Shown here: positions 9,114 through 17,654 of the stretch, piece by piece
How the letters are laid out: each line of letters starts with the position of its first letter
How positions within the stretch are numbered: position 1 is the first letter of the stretch
DNA from: Palsa-504 sp963753225
GTDB lineage: Bacteria; Actinomycetota; Actinomycetes; Streptosporangiales; Streptosporangiaceae
Direction: 5' to 3'
NCBI GenBank assembly: GCA_963753225.1
Contig: CAVWBQ010000025.1
Coordinates: 62,001-126,000, forward strand
DNA: 64,000 bases
The notes under the pieces: generated by a model
The model's database searches: none
What the model saw: the letters and a program-made list of their open reading frames with translations, nothing else
What the model was told of the DNA's origin: nothing
Made by a program: the position numbers and the translations under genes

Positions 9114-10058
9114 TCAGGGGCGGGCCAGGGGCAGCGCGGCCGCGGCGCGGCGGAACGCCGTCGCGGCGACGGGATTGTCCTCGACGTGCCAGTCCTGATG
9201 GTAGATCCCGTCATGCTGGGCGATGTCGAACCAGACGAGCCCGAGCGCGCCGTACTCGCGCATCCCGGCGAACAGGCCGGGGATCTTGGCCGCCTGGCCG
9301 GCCTGCGGGCCCACCGCGGTCTCCGACAGTAGCACCGGCTGGCCGGTGAACATCCGGACCTCGGCGATGGTCGGCCCGAAGATGCTGAAGAAGGTCTCGC
9401 CCGGGCGGTAGTAGTAGCCGTCGATGCCGACCCAGGTGACGTACCGGGCGCCGGGCCACCAGCCGGCGACCGGGCCGGTGCCGGGTTCGTCCGCCTGCAG
9501 GGTCCACAGCCAGGTGACGTTGCGCGCCCCCCGGGCGCGGAACAGCGTCACGATGTGCCGCCACGCGGCTACGAACGTCGCGGCCGGGGTGTGCCGGTAG
9601 CCCCACGAGTACCAGTAGGCGTTCATCTCGTGGCCGAAGCCGATGACCACCGGGCTGCCGAAGGCGCGCACGCTGTCCGCGAACGAGCGCAGGTAGCCGT
9701 CGTAGCCGCCGGCCGCGATCCGCGGGATCGAGGCGAAGGTCGGATCCCATTGCAGTAGCGTGATCGCGCCGTGCCGGCGGACCGTGGCCGCGAACGACAC
9801 CTCGAACGGCTCGCCCCAGCCGCCGTAGTACCCGACCAGGTTCGGCGGCCGGCCCGCCACCCGGGTGAACGCCGCGACCGGCTGGTAGCTGCCCGGCGGT
9901 CCCTTCTCGTAAACCCCCAGGTAGGAGGCTGGGACGGCGGGGAGTGCCGCAGCCAAGGCGCGGGTCGGCGCGGCGGGCGAGACCAGGTGGCTGACCGCGA
10001 ACACCGCGCCCGTCACGGCAATCGCGGCGGCCGCCAGCAGTGCCAGGCGAGATCTCAT
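9114..10058 (-). CDS. GH26-like glycoside hydrolase, membrane anchored or secreted (copy 1)
   Basis: A 314-residue protein with an N-terminal hydrophobic anchor or signal (residues 5-26), then one (beta/alpha)8 catalytic domain. The sequence IGFGHEMNAYWYSWG places the general acid/base at Glu144, as in GH26 beta-mannanases (pattern HEMNG..W). LLSETAVGP supplies a nucleophile candidate at Glu246. WWPGARYVTWVGIDGYYY (200-217) is the conserved strand shared by all five copies here. Family knowledge: GH26 enzymes retain configuration and act on beta-mannan, mixed-linked glucan or xylan. It is transcribed divergently from the nucleotide-sugar dehydrogenase gene and is closest to the copy at 19196. 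Confidence 0.8.
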   Translation of the reverse strand: MRSRLALLAAAAIAVTGAVFAVSHLVSPAAPTRALAAALPAVPASYLGVYEKGPPGSYQPVAAFTRVAGRPPNLVGYYGGWGEPFEVSFAATVRRHGAITLLQWDPTFASIPRIAAGGYDGYLRSFADSVRAFGSPVVIGFGHEMNAYWYSWGYRHTPAATFVAAWRHIVTLFRARGARNVTWLWTLQADEPGTGPVAGWWPGARYVTWVGIDGYYYRPGETFFSIFGPTIAEVRMFTGQPVLLSETAVGPQAGQAAKIPGLFAGMREYGALGLVWFDIAQHDGIYHQDWHVEDNPVAATAFRRAAAALPLARP

Positions 10059-10249
10059 GCTGCCCTGCCCCCGGGGGTGACTAATCGTCCTGAATCACGA
10101 AACGGCATCCGAAATCTTACGTCGGCCTCCTAGTGCGTTCTCATCAAGTGATTTCTCCGCAAATGTAGCTTCTTGTGCGATAGCGTGGGCTGTCGTCAAG
10201 CAGTCGGCGCATCGGTAACCCGCACGCCTACTGATCCCGGGGGGGAACC
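10059..10249. promoter_or_regulatory. divergent promoter region with shared 14-base motif
   Basis: This 190-base AT-richer gap separates the minus-strand GH26 copy 1 from the plus-strand dehydrogenase. It contains TCCGCAAATGTAGC at 10156-10169. A near-identical TCCGCAAATTTAGC occurs at 23501-23514 in the promoter region of the large minus-strand operon. A common regulator binding site is possible but not shown. A GGGGGGG ribosome site stands just before the TTG at 10250. Confidence 0.4.
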
Positions 10250-11551
10250 TTGATCGGCTACGACAAGCCTGCTCTCGCGCCGCGCTCCTCGCCGCTCCGC
10301 GATCCGGATCTCCTGGTCATCGGGCTCGGCTACGTCGGGCTTCCGCTGGCCGCCGAGGCGGCCAGGTGCGGCCTGACCGTAGCCGGCTACGACCCGGACC
10401 ACACCGTCGTCAGCGGCCTGAACGCCGGCCGCTCGCACGTCGGGGACGTGTCCGGTGACGACCTCCACGCCATGCTCGCGGGCCGCTTCCTGGCCACGGA
10501 CACCGAAGACGCCGTCGGCTGGCCCGCGACGATCGTGATCTGCGTGCCCACCCCGCTCACCGCAGACAACGGCCCCGACCTCGGCGCGGTGAGGTCGGCG
10601 GCCGGGATGGCGGCCCGCCGGCTGCGCCCTGGCGCGCTGGTCGTGCTGGAGTCGACCACCTACCCGGGGACCACCGAGGAGGTGGTGCGCCCGCTGCTGG
10701 AAAAGGGGTCGGGCCTGACCGCGGGCCTGGACTTCTCGCTGGCCTTCTCCCCGGAGCGGATCGACCCGGGCAACCACGCCTACGGCATCAGGAACACGCC
10801 GAAGGTGGTGGGCGGCGTCACGCCCTCCTGCACCGAGGCCGCCGCGGCCTTCTACGGCACGATCTGCGAGCACGTGGTGCGGGCCGCCTCGGCGCGCGAG
10901 GCGGAGATGGCCAAGCTGCTGGAGAACACCTACCGGCACGTGAACATCGCCCTGGTCAACGAGATGGCGGTTTTCTGCCATGAGCTCGGCGTGGACCTGT
11001 GGGACGCGATCAGGTGCGCGGCTACCAAGCCGTTCGGCTTCCAGCCCTTCTTCCCCGGTCCCGGCGTCGGCGGTCACTGCATCCCGATCGACCCCAATTA
11101 CCTCTCCTACCAGGTGCGCAGGCTCGGCTACCCGTTCCGGTTCGTCGAGCTAGCCCAGGAGATCAACGGCCGGATGCCCGGATACGTCGTGTCCCGTGCT
11201 ACCGAGCTGCTGAACAGGAACTTCAAGCCGTTGAACGGCTCGAGCGTGCTGCTGCTCGGCGTCACCTACAAGAAGGACAGCGCCGACCTGCGCGAGACGC
11301 CAGCCACTTCGGTGGCCCGCCAGCTCTGGCGGGCCGGCGCCCGGGTGGCGTACTGCGACCCATACGTGACCGAGTGGTCCGTCGACGGCCGGCGTGTCGA
11401 ACCCGGCGGCCGCCTGACCGACGCGGTGGCAGCGGCGGACCTGGTCATCCTGCTGCAGGCGCACAGCGCCTACGACCCGGCCGAGATCGGCCGCCGCGCC
11501 CGGCTGCTGCTGGACACCCGCGGCGTCACCACGGCGGGGGAACGCCTGTGA
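10250..11551 (+). CDS. nucleotide-sugar dehydrogenase (UDP-glucose/GDP-mannose dehydrogenase family)
   Basis: A 433-residue enzyme starting at TTG with a strong purine-rich ribosome site. N-terminal Rossmann motif VIGLGYVGLPLA (23-34), FSPERIDPG in the middle, and GPGVGGHCIPIDP with the catalytic Cys277. The C-terminal UDP-binding domain begins near VLLLGVTYKKDSADLRETP. Family members oxidise C6 of a nucleotide sugar to the uronic acid with two NAD+. The GGHCIP-DP form is most like the UDP-HexNAc dehydrogenases (WecC/TviB type), but sugar specificity cannot be read directly. It heads the plus-strand unit with the GT2 synthase and a GH26 gene, so its product likely feeds that synthase. Confidence 0.9.
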   Translation: MIGYDKPALAPRSSPLRDPDLLVIGLGYVGLPLAAEAARCGLTVAGYDPDHTVVSGLNAGRSHVGDVSGDDLHAMLAGRFLATDTEDAVGWPATIVICVPTPLTADNGPDLGAVRSAAGMAARRLRPGALVVLESTTYPGTTEEVVRPLLEKGSGLTAGLDFSLAFSPERIDPGNHAYGIRNTPKVVGGVTPSCTEAAAAFYGTICEHVVRAASAREAEMAKLLENTYRHVNIALVNEMAVFCHELGVDLWDAIRCAATKPFGFQPFFPGPGVGGHCIPIDPNYLSYQVRRLGYPFRFVELAQEINGRMPGYVVSRATELLNRNFKPLNGSSVLLLGVTYKKDSADLRETPATSVARQLWRAGARVAYCDPYVTEWSVDGRRVEPGGRLTDAVAAADLVILLQAHSAYDPAEIGRRARLLLDTRGVTTAGERL

Positions 11552-11668
11552 TGGATTTCGTCGAGGCGCCGCCCTCGTCCCAGGACCTTGGCCTGGCCGT
11601 GCTGCTCGGCCGGGACATCCCTGATACCGGAGCGGACAGTCTGTCATCAACCCAGAGGGGAGATCTGC

Positions 11669-11827
11669 ATGTACGGAAAGATGAGCGTGGCGTCGGGGAC
11701 GATCGCGACCGGAACCCTGCTGGCCGCCGGAATGCACACGATGACGTGGGTCATCGGGGCTGGCTTCGCCGTCGTCCTCGGGGGGCTCATGCTGTACCGG
11801 CTAGCAACCATAAAGGCTCGGAGGTAA
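11669..11827 (+). CDS. small membrane protein (52 residues)
   Basis: The ATG at 11669 follows GAGGGGAG at good spacing. The peptide is MYGKMSVASG followed by two hydrophobic stretches (TGTLLAAG and WVIGAGFAVVLGGLMLY) and a basic RLATIKARR tail. It therefore has one or two membrane passes with the C terminus in the cytoplasm. Its last codons contain a GGAGG that may serve the next gene. Comparable tiny hydrophobic proteins often sit next to actinobacterial glycosyltransferase genes, but I do not know a named family. The overlapping frame of the next gene has no coding character here. Confidence 0.55.
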   Translation: MYGKMSVASGTIATGTLLAAGMHTMTWVIGAGFAVVLGGLMLYRLATIKARR

Positions 11828-11853
11828 TCCACCGCTGCACCATTGCTATTGCC

Positions 11854-13077
11854 GTGCCAATCCTGGGCGCCACCGCTTACATGGTCGCGCGCATGGCCGC
11901 CAGCGCGGTCCTGATAAGTTACTGGATTTTCGGGGCCGCGCTCATTGCCATTTGCCTTCTCGCATTCGTGCGGGGACGCAAGTTCGTCAATTTCCCGGTC
12001 GCCCGCGGCCGTACGATAGCGATCATCCCGGCTTATAACGAACCGCAGGAAAAGCTGCATGCCTGCGTGCGGAGCCTGCTGGCGCAGACGGTGAAGCTGG
12101 ACAAGATCATCGTCATGGACGACGGCTCGGCCGAGCCGGTCGTGCCGTTCGACGCCCCCGGGGTGGAGTGGATCCGGCAGCCTAACGTGGGCAAGCGCGG
12201 CGCCCAGGTCGCGGCGCTGCGGCGGTTCCGCCGCGACGAGTTCCAGTTCGTGATGACGGTGGACAGTGACTCCACGCCGTACCCGGACGCGCTCGAGCAC
12301 CTGCTCCGGGCGATGAGCAATAAGAAGGTCCAGGCAGCCACCGGGTGGATCTACATCCGCAACTACCGGGAAAGCCTGGTGGCCAGGGCGGCTGACATCG
12401 ACATCGGCGGCTCCTGCGTGATGATGCGCGCGTCACGATCCATGCTCGGCGCCCTGGAGACCACCTCCGGGGCGCTGGCGCTGTACCGCTCGGAGATCCT
12501 CTACGACCACCTGGACGAGTACGCGGTGGAGTGCGGGACCGGGGACGACCGGTGGCTGGCCATGCGTGCGCTGCTGCGCGGCCAGGTCGTCGGGGTGTAC
12601 GAAGCGGGCGTGGAGACGGACATGCCCGCCACCTTGCGCGGGACGTTCCGGCAGCGCCTGCGCTGGGCCAGGTCCTGGTGGTGGATGCTGCCGTTCGCCT
12701 ACGCGCGGCTGAACCTGAAGCAGCTCGCCTCGCCCACGGTGGGTCTGATTGAGCTGGTCATCACGCCGCTGGTGCTGCTGTGGGCCGTCACCTCGTGGGT
12801 GATCGGCATCCGGCTACGGCTGTCCCATCCAGAGGCCGCGCTGGCCTTCATCGGCGCCTACGCCGTGATCAGGATCGCCCTGTCAGTGCTCTACCTGGCC
12901 GGGCGCCCCGGGATGTCCAAGCGGCAGAAGATGCTGTCGCTGTTCGTCGGTACTCCCGCCGCGGTCCTGCTCAACCTGCTCCTGCTCATGCCGACCCGCT
13001 ACTACGCGCTGGCCCGGCTGCACGACAACCGCTGGCAGACGAGGACGGTCAAGGTCAAGGCGGCCGGAGCGGCGTGA
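11854..13077 (+). CDS. processive GT2 glycosyltransferase, hyaluronan/chitin synthase-like (copy A)
   Basis: About 407 residues. A transmembrane N terminus is followed by a GT-A domain: AIIPAYNEP, VMDDGS, VTVDSDS (DxD), GTGDDRWL (catalytic Asp) and RQRLRWARSWW (QxxRW, typical of processive synthases). At least three C-terminal membrane helices follow. It should polymerise a nucleotide sugar and export the chain. The start is uncertain: GTG 11854 keeps the first membrane helix, ATG 11881 is possible, and the frame is open back to an ATG at 11551 that touches the dehydrogenase stop (TGATG), although the intervening sequence looks non-coding. Its stop overlaps the GH26 start as GTGA. Confidence 0.85.
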   Translation: MPILGATAYMVARMAASAVLISYWIFGAALIAICLLAFVRGRKFVNFPVARGRTIAIIPAYNEPQEKLHACVRSLLAQTVKLDKIIVMDDGSAEPVVPFDAPGVEWIRQPNVGKRGAQVAALRRFRRDEFQFVMTVDSDSTPYPDALEHLLRAMSNKKVQAATGWIYIRNYRESLVARAADIDIGGSCVMMRASRSMLGALETTSGALALYRSEILYDHLDEYAVECGTGDDRWLAMRALLRGQVVGVYEAGVETDMPATLRGTFRQRLRWARSWWWMLPFAYARLNLKQLASPTVGLIELVITPLVLLWAVTSWVIGIRLRLSHPEAALAFIGAYAVIRIALSVLYLAGRPGMSKRQKMLSLFVGTPAAVLLNLLLLMPTRYYALARLHDNRWQTRTVKVKAAGAA

Positions 13078-14039
13078 AGCGGGCGGCCAGGATAACCATC
13101 GCGGCCGGGGTGGCGCTGATCGTCCTGGCCGTGGCCGGCCGCCTTATCCTGGGCGCCTATGCCCCCAAGCCGGTCAAACCCGCGGTCGGCGGCTACCTCG
13201 GCGTGGCCGAGGCCGGCGAGACCGCCTCCTACCAGCCCGTCGATGACTTCGCGGCCGCGGTCGGCCGCAAGCCGAACATCGTGCTGTACTACAGCAGCTG
13301 GAAGGAAGCCTTCAACACGCGCTTCGCCGGCCAGGTGCACGCGCACGGGGCGATGCCGTTCGTGCAGATCGATCCCGGCCACACCAGTCTGGCCACGATA
13401 GCCTCGGGCCGTGACGACGCGTTCGTCCGCTCCTATGCCCGCCAGGTCAGGGCCTACGGGCACCCGGTGGTCATCGGCTTCGCGGCCGAGATGAACGGCG
13501 ACTGGAATCCCTGGGGCTACCGGCACACCCCGGCCCGGATGTTCGTGGCCGCGTGGCGGCACCTGTTCACCGTGTTCCGCCAGCAGGGCGCGGGCAACGT
13601 GATCTGGCTCTGGACCGTCAACATAACCGACTCGCGTACCGGCCCCGTCCAGGACTGGTGGCCCGGGGCCGGCTACGTCACCTGGGTCGGCATCGACGGG
13701 TACTACTTCAAACGCGACTACACCTTCGACAACGCGTTCCTGCCGACCATCGCCGAGGTGCGGATCTTCACCAAACGGCCCGTCCTGCTGTCCGAGACTG
13801 GCGTGGGGCAGGTGGCCGGGCAGGCGGCGAAAATCCCCGACCTATTCGCCGGGGTGCGAACCAGCCACCTGCTCGGCCTGGTCTGGTTCGACCGGAGGCA
13901 GGCCGACGGCCTCTACCACCAGGACTGGCGGCTCGAGGGCCACCCGGCCGGGCTGGCCGCGTTCCGCCGCGCCCTGCGGTCGTATCAGGACCCGGCGCCG
14001 GCCGGTATGGAGACGGCCGGCCTGCCCGGCGGGCCCTAG
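13074..14039 (+). CDS. GH26-like glycoside hydrolase, membrane anchored (copy 2, altered acid/base neighbourhood)
   Basis: A 321-residue protein starting at GTG inside the GTGA overlap with synthase A. Transmembrane anchor at residues 8-28, then the GH26-like barrel. The acid/base segment reads VIGFAAEMNGDWNPWG, with Glu139 kept but the preceding His, present in the other four copies (GHEMN), changed to Ala. The nucleophile candidate is Glu241 in LLSETGVGQ. The loss of that His may change activity. Its stop shares the four bases CTAG (14036-14039) with the stop of the convergent copy 3. The extreme coupling to the synthase argues for a role in trimming or releasing its product. Confidence 0.8.
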   Translation: MKRAARITIAAGVALIVLAVAGRLILGAYAPKPVKPAVGGYLGVAEAGETASYQPVDDFAAAVGRKPNIVLYYSSWKEAFNTRFAGQVHAHGAMPFVQIDPGHTSLATIASGRDDAFVRSYARQVRAYGHPVVIGFAAEMNGDWNPWGYRHTPARMFVAAWRHLFTVFRQQGAGNVIWLWTVNITDSRTGPVQDWWPGAGYVTWVGIDGYYFKRDYTFDNAFLPTIAEVRIFTKRPVLLSETGVGQVAGQAAKIPDLFAGVRTSHLLGLVWFDRRQADGLYHQDWRLEGHPAGLAAFRRALRSYQDPAPAGMETAGLPGGP

Positions 14040-15043
14040 GAGGTGCCGGGGGCGGGCCGACGGTAGTCCCGGGCCCCCCTGCGGAAGGCCGCCAGCGCGT
14101 CCGGGCTGCTCAGCCGCCAGTTCTCCGGGTGGGTGACGTCGAACCAGACGAACCCGAGCAGCCCATACAGGCGGACCCCGGCGAACAGATCGGCGATCTT
14201 CGCAGGCTGGCCCGCGGCGGGCACGGCGGCGGTCTCCGCGATGAGGATGGGAGCGCCCGTTATCTGGCGTACGGCCGCGATGGTCGGCCCGAACAGCGAA
14301 CTGAACGCCGTCGACGGGTGGTAGTAGTAGCCGTCGATGCCGACCCAGGTCACGTACTTGCCGCCCGGCCACCACCGGGCCGGGCTCGGGATCTTGCCGT
14401 AGTGGGGGTCGTCGATGATATTGACCGTCCACAGCCAGGTGACGTTCCGCGCCCCGGCCGCGCGGAACAGGCTGACGATGTGCCGCCAGGCCGCGACGAA
14501 TGTGGCGGGGGAGGTTCTGGAGTAGCCCCAGGAGTACCAATCACCGTTCATCTCGTGGCCGAAGCTCACGACGACCGGGCGGTGGTAGGCGCGGACGGCG
14601 CCGGCGTAGCTGCGCAGGTAGCCGTCGTACCGCCCGGAAGCGATGGCCGCGACACGAACGCCGTCCGGGTTCATCTGCACGATCGGCACCGCGCCGTCGC
14701 GAGCCGCCGCCACGGCGAAGGAGGCCTGGAACGGCTCGAACCAGCCGCTGTAGTAGGGCACCAGGCCCGGCTTGACGCCGGTGGCCGCGCTGACCGCGGA
14801 CACCCCGGCGTAGGAGCGCGGCACCCCGGCCGGGTACCAGCCCAGGTAGGAGGCGGGCGTGGCCGGAAGGGCGAAGCGGCCGCCGGCCGGACGGGGCGGG
14901 GCATGCCCGCCCGGCCCGGCCAGCACCACGGCTAGCGTGACGGCCGCCACGACGGCGGCTACGCCCGCCGCCGTGGCCAGCCAGACCTGGTGGCTTTGCC
15001 CCCTTCGACTCCTTCGGCCGCGGCGGCGGAGGAAGCCAGTCAC
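14036..15043 (-). CDS. GH26-like glycoside hydrolase, membrane anchored (copy 3)
   Basis: A 335-residue protein starting at GTG in a GTGA overlap with copy 4. It has an Arg-rich N terminus, a transmembrane segment (about 22-43), a Pro-rich linker, then the barrel: FGHEMNGDWYSWGYSRT (acid/base Glu164) and ILIAETAAVP (Glu270). It is the terminal gene of the minus-strand operon. DNA from about 14460 to 14538 is virtually identical to the equivalent part of copy 4 (15459-15537), so the two are recent tandem duplicates or have undergone gene conversion. Confidence 0.82.
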   Translation of the reverse strand: MTGFLRRRGRRSRRGQSHQVWLATAAGVAAVVAAVTLAVVLAGPGGHAPPRPAGGRFALPATPASYLGWYPAGVPRSYAGVSAVSAATGVKPGLVPYYSGWFEPFQASFAVAAARDGAVPIVQMNPDGVRVAAIASGRYDGYLRSYAGAVRAYHRPVVVSFGHEMNGDWYSWGYSRTSPATFVAAWRHIVSLFRAAGARNVTWLWTVNIIDDPHYGKIPSPARWWPGGKYVTWVGIDGYYYHPSTAFSSLFGPTIAAVRQITGAPILIAETAAVPAAGQPAKIADLFAGVRLYGLLGFVWFDVTHPENWRLSSPDALAAFRRGARDYRRPAPGTS

Positions 15044-16038
15044 GAGCCGGGCCTGTCGTACGTGCTGGCGCCCGTGCGGAACGCGGCGATCGCCGCCGGG
15101 CTGCTGAGGCCGAAAGCCTGGCCGACGTTGTTCGTGGAGTTGAACCACACGAAGCCCAGCAGCCCGTAGGAGCGAATGCCGGCGAACAGGTCGCTGATCT
15201 TCGCGGGCTGGCCCGCGGCGGGCACCGCGCCCGTCTCGGCGATCAGGATCGGGGCGTCCGTCAGCGCGCGCACCGCGCCGATGGTCGGCCCGAACAGCGG
15301 GGCGAACTGCCACGACGGCTTGAGGTAGTAGCCGTCGATGCCGACCCAGGTCACGTACTGCCGGCCCGGCCACCACCGGGCCGGGCTCGGGATCTTGCCG
15401 TGCCGGCTGTCGTCCATCACGTTGACGGTCCACAGCCAGGTGACGTTCTGCGCCCCGAGCGCGCGGAACAGGCTGACGATGTGCCGCCAGGCCGCGACGA
15501 ATGTGGCGGGGGAGGTTCTGGAGTAGCCCCAGGAGTACCAGTCGCCGTTCATCTCGTGCCCGAAGCTCACGATGACCGGGTAGTGGTAGTGCCGCACGGC
15601 CTCGGCGTACGAGGTCAGGTAGCCGTCGTAGTGCCCGGCGGCGATGGCCGCGACGCTGATGTTCTCCGGGTCCATCTGGACCAGCGGCACGGCGCCCTCG
15701 CTGGCCACCGTCCTGGCGAAGCCGGCCGGGAACGACTGGTACCAGCCGCTGTAGTACATGACCACGTCCGGCCGGGTGCCGGTGGCGTTCCTGAACGCCG
15801 TCACCCCGGTGTACGTGCGCGGCGCGGTCGGCGTGTACACCCCGAGGTAGGAGCCGGACACGGGGGGGAGATGGACGGGCAGCGGCCCGGTCGGGCCGGA
15901 GGACGACTGGTTGTAGACGATGATGCCCGCCGCGATCGCGGCTGCCGCCACCACCGCCGTGCCGGTCCTGATCCACCACCGGCGCGTCCCGGTGTTTCGT
16001 ACTTCCCTCACCTGCCGTCTCCTGCCCTTGCGCGTCAT
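15040..16038 (-). CDS. GH26-like glycoside hydrolase, membrane anchored (copy 4)
   Basis: A 332-residue protein whose ATG lies in an ATGA overlap with the stop of GT2 synthase B. A basic N terminus (MTRKGRRRQ) and a single transmembrane helix (about 25-42) orient the catalytic domain outward. FGHEMNGDWYSWG gives acid/base Glu162 and LIAETGAVP gives Glu268. Conserved WWPGRQYVTWVGIDGYY. Family knowledge suggests a beta-1,4-acting endo-hydrolase. Context implies that its substrate is the polymer made by the coupled synthase. Confidence 0.83.
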   Translation of the reverse strand: MTRKGRRRQVREVRNTGTRRWWIRTGTAVVAAAAIAAGIIVYNQSSSGPTGPLPVHLPPVSGSYLGVYTPTAPRTYTGVTAFRNATGTRPDVVMYYSGWYQSFPAGFARTVASEGAVPLVQMDPENISVAAIAAGHYDGYLTSYAEAVRHYHYPVIVSFGHEMNGDWYSWGYSRTSPATFVAAWRHIVSLFRALGAQNVTWLWTVNVMDDSRHGKIPSPARWWPGRQYVTWVGIDGYYLKPSWQFAPLFGPTIGAVRALTDAPILIAETGAVPAAGQPAKISDLFAGIRSYGLLGFVWFNSTNNVGQAFGLSSPAAIAAFRTGASTYDRPGS

Positions 16039-17654
16039 GCTGTTCCCTCCCTTGGCCGGGCGCGCTTCCAGACGCCCTTGGCCGGTGTCATCAGCGGCGC
16101 CACCATATAGAGCTGGATGCCGCCCAGGATCTCCGTCGCCCAGTACTGGTGCCAGCCGTACTGGTGCACCCTCAGGGCCAGGCCCGCCCAGAGGAGTGCC
16201 TGCACGGCGACGATCCAGGTGCACAGGATCCGGTTGACCACCACCGGGACCTGTCCCCGGTCGGGCGACGCGCCGGTCGGCACCCACTCGGCCACCTGTC
16301 CCCGGATCGCGTACCAGACCGAGTACAGGTGACAGCACGAGTTGATGAGGCAGACCCGGTAGATGGTCGGCCGCCAGCCGCGGCTCAGCACCGGGTACGC
16401 GAACAGGCTCGCCGCGAGCGCGGGCAGGATCGGCAGGTAGTTGTGCGGGTAGACGCGGCCGGGGTAGCACCAGATCATCGTCAGCGTCGGGAACGGCCCG
16501 GTGAGCAGCAGCGCCGCCGACGACATGTAGTACAGGAACGCGGCCCAGAAGGCGGTCCGCTGCCGCCAGGTGAACGGCGCCTGGATGAAGTGCCGTTCGG
16601 TCATCAGCATCATCGAGGACCGGCACCAGCGCGCCTGCTGGTTCGCTAGCGACGGGAAGTCCGTCGGTGCCACGCCCTTGGCCAGGCACAGCGGCAGGTA
16701 CCTGGTCTCGAAGCCGGCCCACCACAGCTTCACCCCGGAGTGGACATCCTCGCCGATCGGCACCTGCGCGAAGCCCCCCGCGGCCCGCACCGCCGCCCGC
16801 CGGTAGACGAGGTTGGTGCCCGCGCAGATGGCGGCCTTGTGCCGGTCCCTGGCCGGCTGGATGAACCGGAAGAAGATCTCCTGCAGGGTCCCGGCGTAGC
16901 GCTGGATGTAGGAGAACGACCGGTCGCTCACGTCGTAGTACTGGGCGGTCTGGACGATGCCGACCTTGGCGTCATCGAAGTAGGGCATGGTCTCGTAGAG
17001 GAACTCGGGCCGCACCGCGAAGTCGGCGTCGATGACCGCGATGAAATCCCCGGTGCTGATGCCGAGGGCGTGGGTGAGGTTACCCGCCTTCTTCATCTCG
17101 CCCGGGCGTGGGCGCACCACGTACCGGAAGCCGTACCGGTCCGCCAGGTCGCGCACGTCCTCCCGGGCCGAGTCGTCGAGCGCGTACACGGTCATCGTCG
17201 CGTGCCAGGTCAGCGCGCTCACGTGCCGGAAGGTGTTGTCCAGCACGGCCAGCGGCTCGCCGCAGCTGGGCAGGAACACGTCCACCGTCTCGCCCGCGGG
17301 CTTGTGGGCGGCTTTCGCCCGGTAGCGAGCCACGGCGGCCTGGTGCGCGGCCAGGGTCAGCCGGGGCCGCCCGCTGCGCAGCCAGATGTTGACCACCACC
17401 GGCGGCACCATGACCATGAGCAGCAGCCACATGACCGGGGCGATGAGCCAGGCCCGTTCGGCCACCTTGACGTACCCGTACAGGACGCCGGCCGAGGCCA
17501 CCAGCAGCCAGCAGAAGACCCAGCGGCGCGGCGGGCCGAAGTACTTGTATTTCTCCCGGTCGTCCGGCGGCCTGGGCAGGTAGACCCGCGGCGGCGGCGC
17601 GGCAGGGGTGAGGCCTTGGGAGGTGGGCGGGGGCTCAGTGAGGGCCACGGTCAC
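16035..17654 (-). CDS. cellulose synthase-like GT2 glycosyltransferase (copy B)
   Basis: A 539-residue membrane protein, GTG start overlapping the upstream GT39-like gene by 20 bases. Two N-terminal membrane helices (about 47-90) precede a GT-A domain: VDVFLPSCGEP, VYALDDS, AVIDADF (DxD), IGEDVHSG and NQQARWCRSS (the Q..RW motif of processive synthases). Four or more C-terminal helices form the channel part. The pattern is that of BcsA-type beta-glycan synthases but without a PilZ domain. The substrate is unknown. It is coupled to GH26 copy 4 by ATGA. Confidence 0.87.
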   Translation of the reverse strand: MTVALTEPPPTSQGLTPAAPPPRVYLPRPPDDREKYKYFGPPRRWVFCWLLVASAGVLYGYVKVAERAWLIAPVMWLLLMVMVPPVVVNIWLRSGRPRLTLAAHQAAVARYRAKAAHKPAGETVDVFLPSCGEPLAVLDNTFRHVSALTWHATMTVYALDDSAREDVRDLADRYGFRYVVRPRPGEMKKAGNLTHALGISTGDFIAVIDADFAVRPEFLYETMPYFDDAKVGIVQTAQYYDVSDRSFSYIQRYAGTLQEIFFRFIQPARDRHKAAICAGTNLVYRRAAVRAAGGFAQVPIGEDVHSGVKLWWAGFETRYLPLCLAKGVAPTDFPSLANQQARWCRSSMMLMTERHFIQAPFTWRQRTAFWAAFLYYMSSAALLLTGPFPTLTMIWCYPGRVYPHNYLPILPALAASLFAYPVLSRGWRPTIYRVCLINSCCHLYSVWYAIRGQVAEWVPTGASPDRGQVPVVVNRILCTWIVAVQALLWAGLALRVHQYGWHQYWATEILGGIQLYMVAPLMTPAKGVWKRARPREGTA

